DNA of 14,015 nucleotides from Candidatus Doudnabacteria bacterium (GTDB taxonomy: Bacteria; Patescibacteriota; Doudnabacteria; UBA920; 2-01-FULL-50-11), in the NCBI GenBank assembly GCA_016205055.1, contig JACQJK010000013.1, positions 1 through 14,015 of the forward strand. The letters run 5' to 3'. Of this stretch, positions 12,116-14,015 are shown piece after piece; position 1 is the first letter of the stretch, and every line of letters begins with the position of its first letter. The notes under the pieces were generated by a model. It was not told the origin of the DNA. It saw nothing but the letters and a program-made list of their open reading frames with translations, and did no database searches. The position numbers and the translations under genes are program-made.

Positions 12116-12216
12116 TGAGACAACTTTTTGCCAGTTGCCGCATCCTTATGCCTCCGCCACGGCACAAGCATTGTTATTGTTATTGAAAACGAGAAAGAGA
12201 GTAAAGCAACCGCATA

Positions 12217-12245
12217 TTGACCGCTGATCAAAAACTCTGTAGTAT
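12217..12245 (+). promoter_or_regulatory. Sigma-70-type promoter of the 92-aa gene
   Basis: TTGACC (12217-12222), a 17-bp spacer and TAGTAT (12240-12245) predict a start near 12252, 31 nt before the ATG. Confidence 0.7.
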
Positions 12246-12282
12246 CTTCCATATGATCCCAAGCCCAAGGAGGCAAGAGCAC

Positions 12283-12561
12283 ATGTTAAGCGAGCAACTT
12301 CCGAACCGCAACTGCAGTGGAGTCATCCTCTCGGCCGAAGAGAATCTGTTCCTCTCCAGATCCCTACAGTGGGTTCGCCACGCCGGCCCGCATGAGGCCT
12401 TCGTGCACCCAGAGAACATCATCGAGAGGCTGGCGCGCGCTGGGGGAATCTGGACCAGCGGCCTCATTCACTTCTGTCCCGCCCGCTACAACGGCGAGGA
12501 CACGATCGTCACCGGCTTCCCCAAGCCGCTCCCCAAACCGCTCAGCACTGTCCTGCCCTAA
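12283..12561 (+). CDS. Protein of unknown function (92 aa)
   Basis: The start at ATG 12283 is set by AAGGAGG (12267-12273, 9 nt spacing). A promoter lies upstream and a perfect terminator downstream, so this single-gene unit is very likely expressed. An earlier in-frame ATG at 12217 lies inside the -35 box and is not used. I do not recognise the family. The protein begins MLSEQLPNRNCSGVILS, has helical stretches (AEENLFLSRSLQWVRHAG; ENIIERLARAGG) and a WTSGLIHFCPARYNG segment. It ends in a Pro/Lys tail (FPKPLPKPLSTVLP). No membrane helix or metal cluster is visible. Codon use is GC-rich at third positions (AAC, ATC, GAG, CTC). Confidence 0.78.
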   Translation: MLSEQLPNRNCSGVILSAEENLFLSRSLQWVRHAGPHEAFVHPENIIERLARAGGIWTSGLIHFCPARYNGEDTIVTGFPKPLPKPLSTVLP

Positions 12562-12571
12562 CCGCTTCATC

Positions 12572-12597
12572 TCCTTCCGATTCCCGGAAGGATTTTT
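12572..12597 (+). terminator. Rho-independent terminator of the 92-aa gene
   Basis: TCCTTCCG (12572-12579) and CGGAAGGA (12585-12592) form a perfect 8-bp stem with a 5-nt loop, followed by five T, 10 bp after the stop. Confidence 0.93.
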
Positions 12598-12643
12598 ATT
12601 TTACTCTCCTCCGCAAAAACCATGGCCGCAAGGCCGTAGCGCT

Positions 12644-12832
12644 TCACTTTGTTTCGTCAAGGGTCTTAAAGCGTTCGTCAGTCACGGACTGCTTTAGCAT
12701 TTCTTCTTTGTTGATCGCCTGTTTGGCGATCAAAAAATTGCAACTGTTGTGATTTTCACACCACTCCTGGCAGCGTTTTGCGGTATCCTCGTCGAGGTAC
12801 TCTAATTTACAAACATGACACTCATAAATCAT
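12644..12832 (-). CDS. Small zinc-finger-like protein
   Basis: This 62-aa protein has a compact Cys/His pattern at the N-terminus: YECHVCKLEYLD (Cys5, Cys8) followed by AKRCQEWCENHNSCN (Cys21, Cys25, His28, Cys31). The 'CxxC...A-x-x-C-x-x-W-C-x-x-H-x-S-C-N' arrangement is one I associate with small conserved proteins of Patescibacteria and Archaea, probably zinc-binding and of unknown role. The C-terminal third (EEMLKQSVTDERFKTLDETK) is polar and helical. ATG 12832 has no SD. A weak GGCC-TTGC-GGCC hairpin and five T follow about 15 nt after the stop. Confidence 0.78.
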   Translation of the reverse strand: MIYECHVCKLEYLDEDTAKRCQEWCENHNSCNFLIAKQAINKEEMLKQSVTDERFKTLDETK

Positions 12833-12946
12833 ATTATTTTCAAACCTCTTTTAAAAACAGAGAAACCGGACCGTGGTTGATTCCGCTTGTCCAGCTACTA
12901 ATTAAAAACTTGCTTTTCTGTAAATGTCGCGTATGGGTGTAAATGT

Positions 12947-13564
12947 TCAAAAACCAAGTTTTTCTTTCACGATAATCATCACAATCCGGCCGGGCTTTTC
13001 CTGGTTGATGACTAAAAGCTTCGCAACCGCGCTTTCCTCGCCGTACAGCTCGCCAACGCGCTGGTTCTCCAGCGGCAAACTGTACTCGTAAACCCTTTTT
13101 ATGGCTTGGTTAAAATTCTTGACGATTTTTTGCGCTCCCACCACCCAAACCACGCGCCCGGCCCCGTAAGCGTAAGCGCCGAACTGACTGCCGGACTCGG
13201 AGGCCGCGACCACTTGGCCGTCGAACGTGACCGCGTGCACGCTGCCGATGGCCCAGGCCGGAGCGCTGCGCAGTTTTTTCATTTCGCTTTTTTGAGTTTG
13301 CTTATCAAGAACGGCGAGCTTATGGCGAACCGCTTGGTAGCGCCCGCTTTCCAGAACCGCGGAAACCGCGTTGATGGTTTCCAGGGTCTTGGAGGTCATG
13401 TTCATTACTTCCGCGCCATGGGGAATAAGTTCCAGAATTTTCTTTTTTGCTTCCTTGCCGCTGTCCACCACAAACGTCTCAATCCCGTTCCGATTCAGGG
13501 CAAGCGCGGTTTTCTTTATTGCTTTGTCGCTTGCCAAAACGGCAAATTTTTTATTAATCTTCAT
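12947..13564 (-). CDS. LUD-domain (LutC/YkgG-like) protein
   Basis: This 205-aa protein matches the LUD domain (PF02589), found in LutB/LutC lactate-utilisation proteins and in stand-alone forms of unknown function. Recognisable stretches are IPHGAEVMNMTSKTLETI (48-65), the core SVHAVTFDGQVVAASESGSQ and the region GAYAYGAGRVVWVVGAQKIV. The family-typical YEYSLPLENQR is also present. No Fe-S Cys cluster exists, so it is LutC-like rather than LutB-like. The start is ATG 13564, which shares one base with the TGA of the DUF134 gene (TGATG) and has AAGGAAAGAG in front. The GTG one codon earlier is less likely. The pair is one operon. The reaction is unknown; the partner suggests regulation by the DUF134 protein. 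Confidence 0.9.
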   Translation of the reverse strand: MKINKKFAVLASDKAIKKTALALNRNGIETFVVDSGKEAKKKILELIPHGAEVMNMTSKTLETINAVSAVLESGRYQAVRHKLAVLDKQTQKSEMKKLRSAPAWAIGSVHAVTFDGQVVAASESGSQFGAYAYGAGRVVWVVGAQKIVKNFNQAIKRVYEYSLPLENQRVGELYGEESAVAKLLVINQEKPGRIVMIIVKEKLGF

Positions 13565-13848
13565 CACTCTTTCCTTTCCGCGATTTTTATCTCTCTTCCC
13601 AAAACCAACGCCTCGGAAACCTTTTTATAGGCGCTTGCCAACAATCGCTGAAAAGTGCTTTGCGAAACGCCCATGCGCTCGGCTGCTTGATTCTGATCCA
13701 GCCCTTTGATGTTTTTGAGCCGCAACGCCTCGATTTCTTCCGGCCTGACTTCCACGCAGGAAAATTTCTCGCAGTCAAAATCTTTCGGCGAAAATTCCGA
13801 GTAAGGCGGGCAATATTTAATGCGGAACCTGCAACGCGGTCGAGTCAT
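13564..13848 (-). CDS. DUF134 HTH protein
   Basis: This 94-aa protein matches the UPF0251/DUF134 family (PF02001), presumed DNA-binding proteins with a sigma-like helix-turn-helix. EIEALRLKNIKGLDQNQAAE (38-57) followed by RMGVSQSTFQRLLASAYKKV (58-77) is the classic core, with the usual MTRPR N-terminus. Four Cys (6, 13, 26, 31) precede the HTH and may bind metal. I start at ATG 13848; a longer frame to 13983 is only repeat E3 sequence read as protein. No clear SD is present, and the upstream region, including any promoter, has been replaced by element E3, whose end lies 12 bp from the start codon. Confidence 0.9.
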   Translation of the reverse strand: MTRPRCRFRIKYCPPYSEFSPKDFDCEKFSCVEVRPEEIEALRLKNIKGLDQNQAAERMGVSQSTFQRLLASAYKKVSEALVLGREIKIAERKE

Positions 13849-13860
13849 GGAAAACAAGTA

Positions 13861-14015
13861 ATGGAGCTCCACGTCCGCCAAAGGCGGACGTGGTACCTCA
13901 TACCCAGCCCTTTGATGCCAAAGAGCTGGGTTTATCCGCCTCGGATCTCGTGCGCCTGCCCGCCTCTGGCGGGGAATCTCCATCCTTGTGTAGTCCGCCT
14001 AAGGCGGACGGAGGA
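13861..14015 (-). mobile_element. Structured repeat element E3 (cut by window end)
   Basis: This is the third copy, on the minus strand. Outer helix ATGGAG (13978-13983) / CTCCAT (13861-13866). Hairpin 1 is CCCGCC-AGA-GGCGGG. Hairpin 2 is nearly identical to that of E1 (CCCAGC/GCTGGG with an inner CTTTG/CAAAG). Hairpin 3 is a simple perfect stem with GTCCGCCTTTGGCGGAC (13873-13889) extended by CCAC/GTGG. The GTCCGCCTTAGGCGGAC palindrome and ACACAAGG before the core match E1. The 5' modules lie beyond the window. Confidence 0.82.

Noticed and set aside
12123..12140. Sigma-54 promoter (minus-strand TGGCA-AAAAG-TTGTC)
   Set aside because: The -12 element has GT instead of GC. No other site with correct GG-N10-GC spacing stood out upstream of any gene.
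12605..12625. Fourth copy of the element's left end (CTCCTCCGC then AAAACC) after the 12572 terminator
   Set aside because: Only about nine bases match and none of the core follows.
13564..13983. Longer 139-aa form of the DUF134 protein beginning MEIPRQRRAG
   Set aside because: The first 45 residues are element E3 read as protein; the same peptide text appears in translations of E1 and E2. The conserved family start is MTRPR at 13848.
1..14015. CRISPR array, integrase, transposase, toxin-antitoxin or defence genes
   Set aside because: No regularly spaced repeats and no such protein families among the frames.

Overview
The window looks like a chromosomal stretch from a Candidate Phyla Radiation (Patescibacteria, possibly Parcubacteria-like) bacterium. 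The reasons are: short single-domain genes with tight spacing, many small zinc-finger or uncharacterised proteins, a Patescibacteria-style ArsR regulator, and dispersed palindromes of the type GTCCGCC-nnn-GGCGGAC. The lineage is inferred from general character, not from a marker gene. TGA ends many genes (for example purA, the AAA+ activator and the YkgJ-type gene), so UGA is a normal stop here.

Layout. 1-121: one copy of a 120-bp repeat. 207-1181 (minus): a two-gene operon, a small unknown protein coupled to a YkgJ-type Cys-cluster protein. It is divergent from purA (1246-2742, plus), and the two promoters have -35 boxes only 3 bp apart. 2791-3109: structured repeat element E1, carrying a tRNA-like module. 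3180-3704 (minus): a receiver protein lacking the phospho-acceptor Asp, divergent from a membrane-anchored beta-domain protein (3844-4353). 4411-4595: second copy of the 120-bp repeat inside a short inverted-repeat element. 4733-6870 (minus): ferric-reductase-like membrane protein, acylphosphatase, a 56-aa basic protein, a two-TM protein and a UBP-type zinc finger. 6857-7935 (minus): a methyltransferase gene split by a 365-bp copy (E2) of the structured element. 8081-9621 (minus): ArsR-type regulator and MFS transporter. 9678-11084 (minus): a GAFTGS-type AAA+ activator with two Fis-type HTHs. 11222-12036 (minus): a gene with an in-frame UGA, a Nudix C-terminal remnant and a small zinc ribbon. 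12283-12561 (plus): a 92-aa unknown gene with complete expression signals. 12644-13848 (minus): small zinc-finger protein, LUD-domain protein and DUF134 HTH protein. 13861-14015: third copy (E3), cut by the window edge.

The most interesting feature is the element family E1/E2/E3. Conserved linkers are joined by three hairpins whose sequences differ between copies while pairing is kept, inside an outer ATGGAG/CTCCAT helix. One copy has broken a gene, and another has a tRNA-like cloverleaf at the tip of its first hairpin. This suggests a mobile, RNA-structured, protein-free element. I do not recognise it as a named family. Apart from the coupled pairs, the genes do not form one pathway; this is an accessory region with several decayed genes.
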